Positions 24,216 through 33,922 are shown, counted from the first letter of the stretch. The stretch: DNA of 46,412 nt from Microthrixaceae bacterium (GCA_020027475.1 JAHRAZ010000127.1:1-46412), one strand, 5' to 3'. The notes: generated by a model not told the origin, from the letters alone. Numbers and translations: made by a program.

Positions 24216-25610
24216 ATGACTGCCGAAACCCTGCACCGCATCCAATTCGCCCTGACCGCGAGTTTCCATTTCATCTTCCCGCCGATGTCCTTGGGCCTCG
24301 GCCTGGTTCTGGTCATCTTCGGGGTGAAGTCGGTGCGGACCAACGATCCCAAGTGGCGGCAACTCTCGCTGTTCTGGACAAAGATCTACGGCCTCATATT
24401 CGCCCTCGGAATTGCTACCGGAATCGTGCAGGAATTCGAGTTCGGAACCAACTGGGCGGTCTACTCCCGATTCGTCGGCAACGTGTTCGGAAGCCTCCTG
24501 GCCGCCGAAGGCATTTTCGCCTTCATGCTCGAAGGCGGATTCCTGGGTCTGATGCTCTTCGGGGGAACCAAACTCGGGAATCGCATGTGGCTCTTCGCGA
24601 CCACGATGGTGGTGGCCGGTGCAACGTTCAGCGCCACCTGGATCGTCATGGCGAACTCCTGGATGCAGACTCCCGCAGGATACGAAGTCAAGGATGTGGG
24701 CCACGGGGATCAGGCGTTCATGACGAGCTTCGTGGACATCATGTTCACACCAAGCTTCATCAACAGGTTCCTGCACGTCATGGCCGCATCCTGGATGGTC
24801 GGCACATCACTGGTGCTGAGCGTGGCGGCCTTCTACCTGTTGCGGAAGCGTCACGTGGAGCTGGCCAAGACCATGATGCGAGTTGCATTGCCGGTATTCG
24901 CGGTGACCGCCATTGTGCAGGCGCTCGTGTTCGGACCGAACCAGGCCGTGACGGTGACCGACCATCAGCCGGCAAAACTCGCGGCGATGGAGGGTGTGTA
25001 CCAGACCGACACATGTGTTCCGATGTATCTGCTCGGTTGGAGCGATACCGCCACCGAGGAAACCGTCGGCATTTCGGTGCCGTGCCTACTCAGTTTCCTC
25101 GCCACCGGTAGCTTCGACGGTCAGGTGGAGGGGCTGGAGCAGTTCCCGCGGTCCGATTGGGCTCCCGTGAATCTGGTTTTTCAGGTGTATCACCTGATGA
25201 TCAACCTGGGAGCCATCTTCTTGGCGATCTCAGTGCTTGGGGTGGGCCTGTGGTTCTGGAAACGCAAACTCTTCCACACCCGATGGTTTCTCTGGATCTT
25301 GGTCTCGAGCATTGTGTTGACCCAGCTGGCAACCCTCTCGGGATGGTGGACGGCTGAGTTGGGGCGGCAGCCCTGGGTTGTGTGGGAAGTCCTTCGAACC
25401 TCGGGGGCCCAGTCTCCCAACGTCAGCACGATTCAGGTTGCCATCTCGATTGCGATGTTCGTGGTTCTCTATGCCGTGCTCTTCGTGTTTTTTCTCTGGC
25501 TCATGCACCGCCGGATCTCCGAGGGGCCCCAGGATCCACCGTCCGAGGACGAAATCGAATCGCTACCGGACTCCTTCGGAGAAATCTTCCGCAAGCGGGC
25601 AAGGACCTGA
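24216..25610 (+). CDS. cydA: Cytochrome bd oxidase subunit I
   Basis: This 464-residue membrane subunit binds the quinol and three haems of the cytochrome bd oxidase. The haem b595 ligand His18 is in HRIQFALTASFHFIFPP; the haem b558 ligands are visible in RFLHVMAASWMVG and in FQVYHLMINLG; the quinol-site Lys and Glu are in PAKLAAMEG; SGWWTAELGRQPW is conserved. The Q loop is short. Between the Q loop and the next helix there are two Cys (DTCVPMYLL, VPCLLSFL). The ATG at 24216 is chosen by homology; 54 further upstream codons are open but not conserved. It begins the cydABDC operon, which gives oxygen reduction at high affinity without proton pumping. Confidence 0.95.
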   Translation: MTAETLHRIQFALTASFHFIFPPMSLGLGLVLVIFGVKSVRTNDPKWRQLSLFWTKIYGLIFALGIATGIVQEFEFGTNWAVYSRFVGNVFGSLLAAEGIFAFMLEGGFLGLMLFGGTKLGNRMWLFATTMVVAGATFSATWIVMANSWMQTPAGYEVKDVGHGDQAFMTSFVDIMFTPSFINRFLHVMAASWMVGTSLVLSVAAFYLLRKRHVELAKTMMRVALPVFAVTAIVQALVFGPNQAVTVTDHQPAKLAAMEGVYQTDTCVPMYLLGWSDTATEETVGISVPCLLSFLATGSFDGQVEGLEQFPRSDWAPVNLVFQVYHLMINLGAIFLAISVLGVGLWFWKRKLFHTRWFLWILVSSIVLTQLATLSGWWTAELGRQPWVVWEVLRTSGAQSPNVSTIQVAISIAMFVVLYAVLFVFFLWLMHRRISEGPQDPPSEDEIESLPDSFGEIFRKRART

Positions 25611-25620
25611 GGAGGCAACC

Positions 25621-26640
25621 ATGTGGCTCAACACGATCTGGTTCGTTCTCTACGTCGTGATCATCGCTGGTTACGCCGTCCTCGACGGATTCGACCTCGG
25701 CGTGGGCATGCTCTCCCCCTTCATCGCCCGAAACGACCGGGAGAAACGGCTTCTGCTCAACTCCATCGGGCCGATCTGGGATGGCAATGAGGTCTGGCTG
25801 GTCCTGGCCGGGGGTGCCCTCTTTGCTGCCTTTCCGTTCGTCTATGCCTCGCTGTTCAGCGGCTTCTACATGGCAATGATGTTGGTGCTCCTCGTGCTGA
25901 TACTGCGTGCCGTGGCAATCGAGTTCCGCAGCAAATCCGAGAATCCCACCTGGAGAAACACCTGGGACTGGTTCTTCTTCGGGTCCTCTCTGGGAATCAC
26001 ACTCTTGTTCGGAGTGGCTCTGGGAAACGTCGTCAGGGGAATCCCACTGGATTCCAGCGGTAACATTCACGCGAATCTGTTCGACCTGCTGAATCCCTAC
26101 TCACTGCTGGTCGGGATCACCGCCGTGGCCATGTTCTGCCTCCACGGTGCGTTCTTCCTCACCCAGAAGCTGGAAGGTGATCTTGCGGCTCGGGCGAAGG
26201 CACCGATACCGCTGCTGATGGGCGGCTTCTTCGTTCTCGCCACGATATTGGTGGCATGGACACTCACCGCCGACACATACATCCAGGACAACTTCATTGA
26301 CAGGCCGTGGACCGTTGTGTTCCCACTGCTTGCCCTTGCCTCGGTGATGCTTGCATGGAAACTCAATACCCGGGCCGCATATCTGGGTGCGCTGGTGGCT
26401 TCCGGTGCCACGATTGCATTGCTCATCGCCACGGTGGCTGCCGGGCTCTACCCGGTGATGTTGCCATCCTCGACGGATGCCGCGAATTCCCTCACCGTGC
26501 ACAACGCTTCCGCTGCTCCCGAAACTCTGAAGGTGATGTTCGTGATGGCGATCATCGGCCTGCCCTTCATCTTCCTCTACACCGCTGGCGTGTACTACTT
26601 CTTCCGGGGGAAGGTGACTCTCGACGAAGAGAGCTACTGA
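25621..26640 (+). CDS. cydB: Cytochrome bd oxidase subunit II
   Basis: This 339-residue second subunit stabilises the haem-bearing subunit. The family signature GYAVLDGFDLGVGML is at residues 18-32, followed by RLLLNSIGPIWDGNEVWLVL and the C-terminal FLYTAGVYYFFRGKV. About nine hydrophobic segments are present. GGAGG precedes the ATG by 6 bases; the gene follows cydA by 10 bases and overlaps cydD by one base (TGATG). Confidence 0.95.
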   Translation: MWLNTIWFVLYVVIIAGYAVLDGFDLGVGMLSPFIARNDREKRLLLNSIGPIWDGNEVWLVLAGGALFAAFPFVYASLFSGFYMAMMLVLLVLILRAVAIEFRSKSENPTWRNTWDWFFFGSSLGITLLFGVALGNVVRGIPLDSSGNIHANLFDLLNPYSLLVGITAVAMFCLHGAFFLTQKLEGDLAARAKAPIPLLMGGFFVLATILVAWTLTADTYIQDNFIDRPWTVVFPLLALASVMLAWKLNTRAAYLGALVASGATIALLIATVAAGLYPVMLPSSTDAANSLTVHNASAAPETLKVMFVMAIIGLPFIFLYTAGVYYFFRGKVTLDEESY

Positions 26641-28352
26641 TGGGTCCGACCGGTCGTATCGAGTCCATCGCCGGCGCGCAGACACGCCTGCGCATGGGCA
26701 TTGCCGTTGATTCGATCGGATTCGGAATCCAGATCGTCTGGCTGTTGCTGCTCGCTGCGGTGGTGGACTCCGTGTTCGTTGACGGCGACGATCTGGCGGC
26801 CGTCATCCGTCCGCTCACAGCGATGGCCGTCCTCCCGATCGCAACCGCAGGACTCGCGATTGGATCGCAGTGGCTCCTGGCTTCCGCCGGCAACATGGTC
26901 ACCACCGACCTTCGCTCATCGCTGGCCCACGACATTGCGGCCAAGGGACCAACCGAGGTGGAACGGCTCAGGGTCGGGTCGTTGGCCACCAACATCACCA
27001 TCACCACCAGAGCGATCGGCGACTACGTGGCGCGATTCCAGCCTGTGCGAATGATCGCCGTGATCGGTCCAACTCTGGTTGTGCTGGCGGTGGCGTTCAT
27101 CGACCTGTGGACCGTGGCGATCGTCACGTTCGCTTCGGCGATGCTCGTTCTGCTGCTCGCACTGATCGGTCGGAGAACCAGAGACCTGACAGATCTAAGA
27201 CAAGCCGAACTCACATGGTTGGGCGCGTTCTACCTGGACATGCTTTCGGGACTGCCGACCTTGCGGGCGCACGGTCGACAGACCGATGCCACCGCGGCAA
27301 TCTCCGAAGTGAGCCGGCGACATGCTGCCACCACGATGGAGGTGCTCAAGAGTGCGTTCCAGACCTCTCTGGTGATGGAATGGGCATCCACAGCGGCCAC
27401 CGCCCTGGTGGCGGTACAGGTCAGCTTCCGTTTGATTCAGGGCCACACGTCGTACGGCAACTCGCTTGCTGTGCTCTTGCTCACTCCTCTGTTCTTTCGT
27501 CCGCTGCGACAGTTGGCTGCCGAATACCACGTCGGTCAGGCGGCCGGTTCAGCTGCTTCGGAACTCACAGAACTTCTGGAACCGACGGGCCCAGCGGCGA
27601 GCGACGAGACGCCTGAGACCGAATCCGATCCGATCAGAGTCAAGCCGGCACACACATCCGCCGGCACAACTACGACAACCGCCTCGGCCATAGCCCCGAT
27701 CGAGTTCCAAGGCGTGAGCTTCAGCCACGGCCAGGAGCTGGTCCTGGACCGGCTGAGTTTCACCGTGGAACCCGGGCAGACATCGATGCTCGTGGGACCG
27801 AGCGGTGCCGGCAAGAGCACGGTTCTCGCGCTCCTGATGAAGTTTTCCGAACCAGCCAATGGACGCATTCTCACTGGCACACAGAACCTGGCCGACCTTG
27901 ATGCGAGGACCTGGCGGTCGCGCGTGGCCTACGTGCCGCAGAGACCGCACCTCTTCATGGGCACCGTGGGAGAAAACATCGCCCTCGCGGAGCCTGGCGC
28001 CTCCCCGGAAGAGATCGAAGCCGCCATTCACAGCATTGGTGCCGAATCGACGTTGCTGTCGTTGCCAGAAGGCCTTCACACCGAGGTCGGCGAACGGGGG
28101 CACCGGCTGAGTACCGGTGAGCGGCAGCTCGTGGCAATGGCCAGGGCCGCCATGACCAGCTCCGAGCTGCTTGTGTTCGACGAATTCACCGCTCACCTGT
28201 CTCCGATCAATGAGCAACGGGCGCTGATCGCACTGGAACGTCTCTGTGCCGGTCGGACCACACTCCTGGTGGCTCACCGAATGAGCACCATCGCAATTGC
28301 CGACACGCAGATCGAGATTCCAACGCTCAGCCCGGTGGTGAGCGGCGCATGA
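26640..28352 (+). CDS. cydD: CydD half-transporter for cytochrome bd assembly
   Basis: This ABC half-transporter of 570 residues acts with CydC in the membrane to support cytochrome bd assembly (haem and thiol export have been proposed). An N-terminal transmembrane domain with about six helices is followed by the ATPase: Walker A GPSGAGKST near residue 385, signature LSTGERQLVAMARA and Walker B LLVFDEFTAHLS. Two positions differ from the norm: LSTGE for LSGGE, and DEF for DEP in Walker B with a weak D-loop. It overlaps cydB by 1 base and cydC by 4 (ATGA). Order cydA-B-D-C is the usual actinobacterial arrangement. Confidence 0.9.
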   Translation: MGPTGRIESIAGAQTRLRMGIAVDSIGFGIQIVWLLLLAAVVDSVFVDGDDLAAVIRPLTAMAVLPIATAGLAIGSQWLLASAGNMVTTDLRSSLAHDIAAKGPTEVERLRVGSLATNITITTRAIGDYVARFQPVRMIAVIGPTLVVLAVAFIDLWTVAIVTFASAMLVLLLALIGRRTRDLTDLRQAELTWLGAFYLDMLSGLPTLRAHGRQTDATAAISEVSRRHAATTMEVLKSAFQTSLVMEWASTAATALVAVQVSFRLIQGHTSYGNSLAVLLLTPLFFRPLRQLAAEYHVGQAAGSAASELTELLEPTGPAASDETPETESDPIRVKPAHTSAGTTTTTASAIAPIEFQGVSFSHGQELVLDRLSFTVEPGQTSMLVGPSGAGKSTVLALLMKFSEPANGRILTGTQNLADLDARTWRSRVAYVPQRPHLFMGTVGENIALAEPGASPEEIEAAIHSIGAESTLLSLPEGLHTEVGERGHRLSTGERQLVAMARAAMTSSELLVFDEFTAHLSPINEQRALIALERLCAGRTTLLVAHRMSTIAIADTQIEIPTLSPVVSGA

Positions 28353-30013
28353 TCCGGCTGGCCCAGATTCTGGGGAAGAACCTCTGGTGGATGGCCGCAA
28401 CGGCTTTGCTCGCCTTCTTCAGCCACGGAGCCGGATTAGCGCTGGTGGCGGTGGCGGCGTACCTGATCGCCAAGGCGTCGACCGTGCAATCGAGTGCGGA
28501 CCTGGCACTGGCCATCACCGGCGTTCGGGCATTCGCCACATTCAAGGTGGTCATCCGGTACGTCGAACGCTACGTCGGACATCTGGCCACGTTCAGGACA
28601 CTGACACGTCTGCGCACCTGGTTCTTCGACCGCATCAGTCGGGTGCCGATGCCGTCGTTCGAGCGCGCCACGAGGGGAGGTCTGCTCGAGTCCATCACCA
28701 CCGACGTCGACATTCTGTCGAGCTTCCCTCTTCGTGCCGCTGTTCCGCCCGCGGTTGCCGCCATGACAGTTGTGGCGGGCGCAATTCTGCTCGGGTGGAT
28801 CGACCCGGTTCTCGCCGCCCCTGTCGCAGTGGGCTCGGGAATCGCCTCGTTGGGCCTGGCGGGCATCTCGCGCTGGGCCATCGGGCCGACCAGCGCGGAG
28901 CTCGGCAGGACTCGTTCCGAGATGAGCAGCGCGACGGTCGAGATGCTCGACGGGATCGAAGATCTGGTTGCGGCAGGCCGCGAGGACTTGCTCGCTGATC
29001 GACTGGATGCCTTCGACACCCGAGAGGCGAACCAAACACTGAAACTCTCGATTCTCCGCGCCATCAGCAAGTCACTGGTGTTGGTGATCGCGTCAGCCAC
29101 CGCGATCACCGCCTTCGCCATCGCTGTTCCGATGGTTACCGCATCCACGCTCGATCCTCTTCTTCTGGCTGTGATTCCCCTGGTGTGCATTGCCGCATTC
29201 GAGGCTGTGGAACCGCTGACCGCCGCGGCAGAGGAACTACAGGCAAGCCGGGTGGCCATGCGGAATCTGGATGCCCTCACGGCCGTCGTGGAACCTGCGG
29301 TGCCCGACTTGGTACGCCCACCTGCAACTCCCACAGCGGTGGCCTTCCACGAGGTTTCCTTCGCCCACCAAGGAGGACCCCCGCTGCTCGATCACCTGAA
29401 TCTCGAGATCGAGGGTGGATCACATGTCGGCATCACCGGCGCAAACGGGTCCGGCAAATCAACGCTTGTCGAGTTGCTGCTCGGTTGGCATCAACCGACG
29501 CGGGGCGAGATCACAATCGGTTCCGTCGATGTCGCCAAGGCACACCCCGCTGAAGTGGCAGCGCTCGTTGGAGTGGTACTCCAGCCCGATCATGTATTCG
29601 ATTCAACAGTCGCCGACAATCTCCTGGTGGCGAACGCGGAAGCCACCACAGATTCGATGATGGATGCCCTCTCCTCAATGGACCTGCGCGATACCGCTGA
29701 GACCGACTTGTTGACGCGCCCAACGGGCCCCGATGGTTCTTCGCTGAGTGGCGGAGAAAGGCAGCGTCTCATGACTGCAAGAGCGCTCCTGACCGAAGCG
29801 CCCGTTCTGGTGCTCGATGAAACCCTTGCCCAACTCGATCAGACAACTGCTCGAAAGGTCATGCGAACAATTCGTGAACGTCGCCGAGGACTCACCACCA
29901 TATTCATTTCCCACGAAGCGGAGAAGCTTGTCGGCCTGGACCGGATGGTGGACCTGGGGAGCGTAAACGGAGCCGGCAACGCCCACGAAGGTTCGACACC
30001 ACAGAGCCGATGA
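28349..30013 (+). CDS. cydC: CydC half-transporter for cytochrome bd assembly
   Basis: This 554-residue partner of CydD has an N-terminal transmembrane domain opening with FSHGAGLALVAVAAYLIAKAS and an ATPase domain: Walker A GANGSGKST near residue 362, signature LSGGERQRLMTARAL and Walker B VLVLDETLAQLD, with the H-loop ISHE. The signature is canonical here and degenerate in CydD, so the two ATP sites are probably unequal, as in many heterodimeric exporters. It ends the operon; the next gene is convergent and 116 bases away. Confidence 0.9.
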   Translation: MIRLAQILGKNLWWMAATALLAFFSHGAGLALVAVAAYLIAKASTVQSSADLALAITGVRAFATFKVVIRYVERYVGHLATFRTLTRLRTWFFDRISRVPMPSFERATRGGLLESITTDVDILSSFPLRAAVPPAVAAMTVVAGAILLGWIDPVLAAPVAVGSGIASLGLAGISRWAIGPTSAELGRTRSEMSSATVEMLDGIEDLVAAGREDLLADRLDAFDTREANQTLKLSILRAISKSLVLVIASATAITAFAIAVPMVTASTLDPLLLAVIPLVCIAAFEAVEPLTAAAEELQASRVAMRNLDALTAVVEPAVPDLVRPPATPTAVAFHEVSFAHQGGPPLLDHLNLEIEGGSHVGITGANGSGKSTLVELLLGWHQPTRGEITIGSVDVAKAHPAEVAALVGVVLQPDHVFDSTVADNLLVANAEATTDSMMDALSSMDLRDTAETDLLTRPTGPDGSSLSGGERQRLMTARALLTEAPVLVLDETLAQLDQTTARKVMRTIRERRRGLTTIFISHEAEKLVGLDRMVDLGSVNGAGNAHEGSTPQSR

Positions 30014-30129
30014 ATAGGATCTGATTCTGATGACCTGATTGGCGGGACTGCCCGATGTGCGGATTCCGTCGAGGTGATTGCCTCAGCAGCATCTTCCGGC
30101 AATACCCGTGGCTGCAACTTCGGACCCGG

Positions 30130-30984
30130 TCACTCGAGGATCTGGAACTGCGGAGCGCGACCGGCGAGACGATCATCGTTGGCAACTCCCACCAGCCGAT
30201 TCCACACCTCCACTGGATGAGTGGAGACGTAGAAACGACCATCCATGACCTGTCCTATGGCGTTGCGACCCGCTTCGACGTTTCCCAGCCCGCGGTCCAT
30301 AGCATCCTGAATGCCGTCGAGGGCCATCTTCACATTCGGTCCCACAGTGGCGTCGGGTAGATCTGCCGGGCGATTCCTGTGTCCTTCGCCGATATTTGTG
30401 GAAACCATGCCGGGGCACAGCGCTGACACGCTCACCTGATCGGCTCCCACCAACTCCAGATCGTGGTGGAGACTTTCCGCAAGACCCAATGCGGCGAACT
30501 TGGAGGTGCAATAGACCCCGGAGACCGGCGCCGCGATCACTCCCGCCAGGGAAGCAGTGACGATCACGTGGCTGGGCGAATCCTTCTCGATGAGTCGGGG
30601 AACGAACGCGCGGACTCCGTTGACCACGCCCCGAAGGTTGACTCCGAACACCCAATCCCAGTCGTCCTCTGTGGTCTCCCAAACATGACCCGCAGCGAAG
30701 ACACCCGCGTTGAGACAGACCACGTCGATCGCGCCGAACGCCGACCAGGCGGTTTCTGCCAAAGCCTCGTTGGAATCGAGGTCAGTGACATCGGTGTGAA
30801 CACCGATGACCTCGGCCGAGGTGTTGACGCGCATCTCCGCCACGGCATCGTCGATCGCAGATTGCTCGATATCGGCGATGACCACCGAGCTGGCGCCCTG
30901 CTCGACCAGGGCATTCGCCAAACCGAATCCGATGCCGCTGGCGCCGCCCGTCACGAGAATTCTTGCGCCGCTGAAGTCCTTCAT
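30130..30984 (-). CDS. Short-chain dehydrogenase/reductase
   Basis: This classical SDR of 284 residues has the cofactor motif TGGASGIGFG (12-21), the NAG motif (CLNAGVFAAG) and the catalytic triad in SLAGVIAAPVSGVYCTSKFA (Ser, then YCTSK). An acidic residue after the second strand (VIADIE) suggests NAD(H) use. The substrate is unknown; secondary alcohols in steroid or aromatic breakdown are typical. GGGAGGGGA precedes the ATG. It is the downstream neighbour of a flavin-dependent monooxygenase-like gene on the same strand, 69 bases apart. Confidence 0.88.
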   Translation of the reverse strand: MKDFSGARILVTGGASGIGFGLANALVEQGASSVVIADIEQSAIDDAVAEMRVNTSAEVIGVHTDVTDLDSNEALAETAWSAFGAIDVVCLNAGVFAAGHVWETTEDDWDWVFGVNLRGVVNGVRAFVPRLIEKDSPSHVIVTASLAGVIAAPVSGVYCTSKFAALGLAESLHHDLELVGADQVSVSALCPGMVSTNIGEGHRNRPADLPDATVGPNVKMALDGIQDAMDRGLGNVEAGRNAIGQVMDGRFYVSTHPVEVWNRLVGVANDDRLAGRAPQFQILE

Positions 30985-31053
30985 TGGTCCCCTCCCGGGA
31001 GATATCTGCAGATCATGGCGACGGTCACCACGACTCGTTCGACTGTCTGGTGA

Positions 31054-32175
31054 TCAGTTGTCCAGAAGCCCGCGTGCCCACTCGACACTGGCTGCATCGG
31101 AGGCGAAGTAGTGCTGGGATCCAGCGTGCAGATCACGGAAGCACCTCTGCAACGGACCTTCCCTGAGCGCCGTGGTTCCCGCGAGGGAGTACGCCTCGCG
31201 GGCAATCTCCACCGCATCCCGATTCACGTGAACGCAGGTCTGCCTGAGCAGGTTCGCCGTTGGCACCGACACCCAGTCGCCACGCTCGGCACACTCGGCT
31301 TCCGCGGCCTCGCAGACCTCGGCAACCCAGGCCCGCCCCGACCGGAGTCGCGACTCGAGTCTCGCCAGGTTGATCAGAAAGTATTCCGATTCGGCCAGCG
31401 ACGATGCAGCGCCCATCCTCGTGCGTCCAGCCACGTGGATCAGTTCATCAAGCATTCGGCGAGCCACACCGAGCGCCCAAGCGGCATGACCCGCCGCGGT
31501 AAGCGGCAGAACCCCAAGGTGATGCTTGGCGGAACCCCGGTGAAGGGTTGGAGCGAAAAAGTCGAATGTGGCCGACTCGGGCATCGCCACCTGCTCGATG
31601 TGATAATCCACTGACTGCGTGGACCGCAGTCCCATGACATCCCAGTTGCCCCTCAGATCAACCGCCTCCACTGGCAGCCAGCCCAGCCGATAGGAGGAAT
31701 CACTTCCGTCACCCCGGTCGGCAAAGAATCCAGCCCCGGCAACGTCAGCCAGCCGAATACCGGAACCGAATTGGTAGTCCCCCGACAAAATCCAGGAGTT
31801 GCCTGCAAGAACAGCGTATCCATTGGGTGCGAATTGGCCCGCGACAACAGGTAGCGGCAGCTCGCCGCTTTGGCCCAACAGCTCACTCAAACCATCATCA
31901 GGCAGGTACGCGCCGAAATAGGCCATTGCGGAATCAGATGCGAATGCACACCAACCGATGGACGCGTCGGCTCGTGACAGTTCCTCCCATACGCGCACGG
32001 CTTCCACCAGAGGCAGATCACGTCCGCCGGCTTCGGCCGGCACGGCCAATCCCGTCAGGCCTTGGTCTGAAATGGCCTTCAGTGCAGACCGGCTGAACGA
32101 TTCACCGGCGGCCGTGGCGGTTGACAGGGAATCAAGGTGTTCGAACAGGTCCCTTGCTCGTTGAATTTCCGTCAT
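31054..32175 (-). CDS. Acyl-CoA dehydrogenase-fold flavin oxidase/monooxygenase
   Basis: This 373-residue protein has the acyl-CoA dehydrogenase fold in the version found in two-component flavin monooxygenases (HsaA/HpaH type): short N-terminal helix bundle (LKAISDQGLTGLAVPAEAGG), central barrel with WILSGDYQFGSG, and a C-terminal helical domain (HVNRDAVEIAREAYSLAGTTALREGPLQRCFRDLHAGSQH) that is characteristic of the group. It lacks the catalytic Glu of true acyl-CoA dehydrogenases. Partner reductase genes are not visible; the substrate is unknown. The ATG at 32175 follows GGGGA by 6 bases and is preferred to a start 7 codons further up. A downstream SDR may be in the same operon. Confidence 0.75.
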   Translation of the reverse strand: MTEIQRARDLFEHLDSLSTATAAGESFSRSALKAISDQGLTGLAVPAEAGGRDLPLVEAVRVWEELSRADASIGWCAFASDSAMAYFGAYLPDDGLSELLGQSGELPLPVVAGQFAPNGYAVLAGNSWILSGDYQFGSGIRLADVAGAGFFADRGDGSDSSYRLGWLPVEAVDLRGNWDVMGLRSTQSVDYHIEQVAMPESATFDFFAPTLHRGSAKHHLGVLPLTAAGHAAWALGVARRMLDELIHVAGRTRMGAASSLAESEYFLINLARLESRLRSGRAWVAEVCEAAEAECAERGDWVSVPTANLLRQTCVHVNRDAVEIAREAYSLAGTTALREGPLQRCFRDLHAGSQHYFASDAASVEWARGLLDN

Positions 32176-32335
32176 CTGTTGTCCCCAGTTCAGCACGCCG
32201 ATCGCACGCGCCCGATCCCGTCATTGAATCACCTTCGACCGTTCCGCGCTGCGCATCGCCCGGCTTCACGAGGGCGGTGTGTGGCGCTCCTCCCACCCGA
32301 GGCAGCCGTCCCGACCTAGATTCATCCTGAGAACA

Positions 32336-32357
32336 CCGTTCATTCTCCGTTCATTCT
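32336..32357. repeat. Perfect 11-bp tandem duplication upstream of the MscS gene
   Basis: CCGTTCATTCT is repeated head to tail (32336-32346, 32347-32357), 60 bases before the MscS-type ATG. Confidence 0.7.
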
Positions 32358-32416
32358 CCGCCGACCTCATGGGCAAGCGGCCAGGGTGAAACAACGAACC
32401 AGACGCGAAGGCGCAG

Positions 32417-33526
32417 ATGCTCACACAACCGCTCCCACAGATCATCGGCATCGGATCCTTGTTTGCCCGCCAAGTCGGCGAGACCGCTGCCTCCACGCCC
32501 GACGACGTCCCTGATTGCGAAGACGGCAACTCGTTCATCTGCGAGCAGGTCTACGACCAGACAGGCAGCGAGGCGGCGGCAAATTGGGCGGGTGTGTTCC
32601 TGGACAAGTCACTGCACATCCTCCTTGTTCTCGCGGTCGCCCTGATAGCCACCTGGTTCGTGCGCCGGGCAATCAGGAAGACCGTGTCGGGCATCACCGG
32701 CAATCAACTGACGATGAAAATCGCCACAGCGCGCGATGCCGAACGCTCCACCCAGATCCGCGAGAGAGCCAAACAACGAGCCGAAACCATCACCCATGTC
32801 CTCAACTCGATTTCAGCGGCAATCATCTGGACCATCGCCCTGTTGCTCGTGCTGGGACAACTCGGGATAAACCTTGGACCCTTGATCGCCGGCGCAGGAA
32901 TCGCCGGCGTTGCACTGGGTTTCGGAGCTCAATCCCTCGTCCAGGACTTCATCGCCGGCATCTTCATGGTGGCCGAGGATCAATTCGGGGTCGGTGACAT
33001 AGTTGACCTCGGCGAAGCCACGGGCACCGTGGAGCGAGTGACTCTTCGTACGACCGTGTTGCGCGACATTTACGGCACCGTGTGGCACGTGCCCAACGGT
33101 CAGGTTCAGAGGGTGGGGAACAAGTCCCAACTCTGGGCTGTTGCCCTCGTGGATGTCGGGATTGCCTATGGAGCCGACGTGGACGCCGCCAGCGACATTC
33201 TCAGCGCCGCAGCACACACACTCGCCGAAGACGACGAGTACTCCACCCTGATTCTGGAAGAACCCAGGGTCCTCGGTGTCCAGGCGCTCGATGCCGACGC
33301 GGTCACTCTGCGAATGTCCATCAAGACCAAGCCGGCCGCACAGTTTGTGGTCCAGCGGGAACTCAACCGGCGCATCAAGGAAGCATTGGACGCGGCGGGC
33401 ATCGAAATCCCTTACCCGCAACGAACCGTCTGGATGCGCGACGAAAGGACATCCCGGAATACCGAAACCGAGGGGAAGACAGCTGCGGAGGCCGAAGGGG
33501 ACCCTCGTCGGGGTACTCCAACATGA
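32417..33526 (+). CDS. Mechanosensitive ion channel, MscS family
   Basis: This small-conductance mechanosensitive channel has 369 residues. The pore helix and the gating region are readable in GPLIAGAGIAGVALGFGAQSLVQDFIAGIFMVAEDQFGVGDIVDLG, a typical TM3 plus beta-domain start, followed by TTVLRDIYGTVWHVPNGQV. An N-terminal extension of about 60 residues with two cysteines (DCEDGNSFICEQVY) precedes the first helix and may face the outside. A charged 40-residue tail follows the alpha/beta domain. AAGG precedes the ATG by 6 bases. A strong hairpin follows the stop. Confidence 0.9.
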   Translation: MLTQPLPQIIGIGSLFARQVGETAASTPDDVPDCEDGNSFICEQVYDQTGSEAAANWAGVFLDKSLHILLVLAVALIATWFVRRAIRKTVSGITGNQLTMKIATARDAERSTQIRERAKQRAETITHVLNSISAAIIWTIALLLVLGQLGINLGPLIAGAGIAGVALGFGAQSLVQDFIAGIFMVAEDQFGVGDIVDLGEATGTVERVTLRTTVLRDIYGTVWHVPNGQVQRVGNKSQLWAVALVDVGIAYGADVDAASDILSAAAHTLAEDDEYSTLILEEPRVLGVQALDADAVTLRMSIKTKPAAQFVVQRELNRRIKEALDAAGIEIPYPQRTVWMRDERTSRNTETEGKTAAEAEGDPRRGTPT

Positions 33527-33556
33527 GGCCAGAAGCCCGAGTGTTAAGCCAACAAC

Positions 33557-33590
33557 CAGAGAACCCGCGGCTTGCGCCGCGGGTTCTCTG
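33557..33590. terminator. Bidirectional terminator hairpin
   Basis: CAGAGAACCCGCGGC pairs perfectly over 15 bp with GCCGCGGGTTCTCTG across a TTGC loop. It lies 30 bases beyond the MscS stop and 44 bases beyond the convergent small gene's stop, and is followed by AGTTTGG. It is the strongest hairpin in the window and suits termination from both sides. Confidence 0.85.
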
Positions 33591-33634
33591 AGTTTGGTAA
33601 CCGCGCCGGAGGCGCTACGTCGGACAGACCGTGA

Positions 33635-33916
33635 TCAAGATGCCGAGTCGGGGGACTCATCCGCCGGAGGAGTACCGGCGTCCGATCCGTAGCTGGCGGC
33701 CAGATCAATCTGCGGCGGTGAGTTGTCCGCGCTGACCAGCTTGTAGATCGCATATGCGATCAACCCGAGGATCGTGAGCAGGATGAGCTTCTTGATGAAG
33801 CGTCCGCCCTTCTTGACACTTTCGTCAGCCAAATCAGCCGCGGAATCCAAGACCCCGCCTGCTTCATCGAGCACTGGAACTTCTGCGATGACTTCTACGT
33901 GCTTCTTACGGCTCAT
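33635..33916 (-). CDS. Small single-pass membrane protein
   Basis: This 93-residue protein has one clear membrane helix (KKLILLTILGLIAYAIYKLVS, given here without its flanks) preceded by an acidic N-terminal half and followed by an acidic, low-complexity tail. I do not recognise a family. The ATG at 33916 is favoured over one 16 codons upstream because TACGAT lies exactly 6 bases in front, as expected for a leaderless transcript. It shares a terminator hairpin with the convergent MscS gene. The function is unknown. Confidence 0.65.
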   Translation of the reverse strand: MSRKKHVEVIAEVPVLDEAGGVLDSAADLADESVKKGGRFIKKLILLTILGLIAYAIYKLVSADNSPPQIDLAASYGSDAGTPPADESPDSAS

Positions 33917-33922
33917 GGGATC

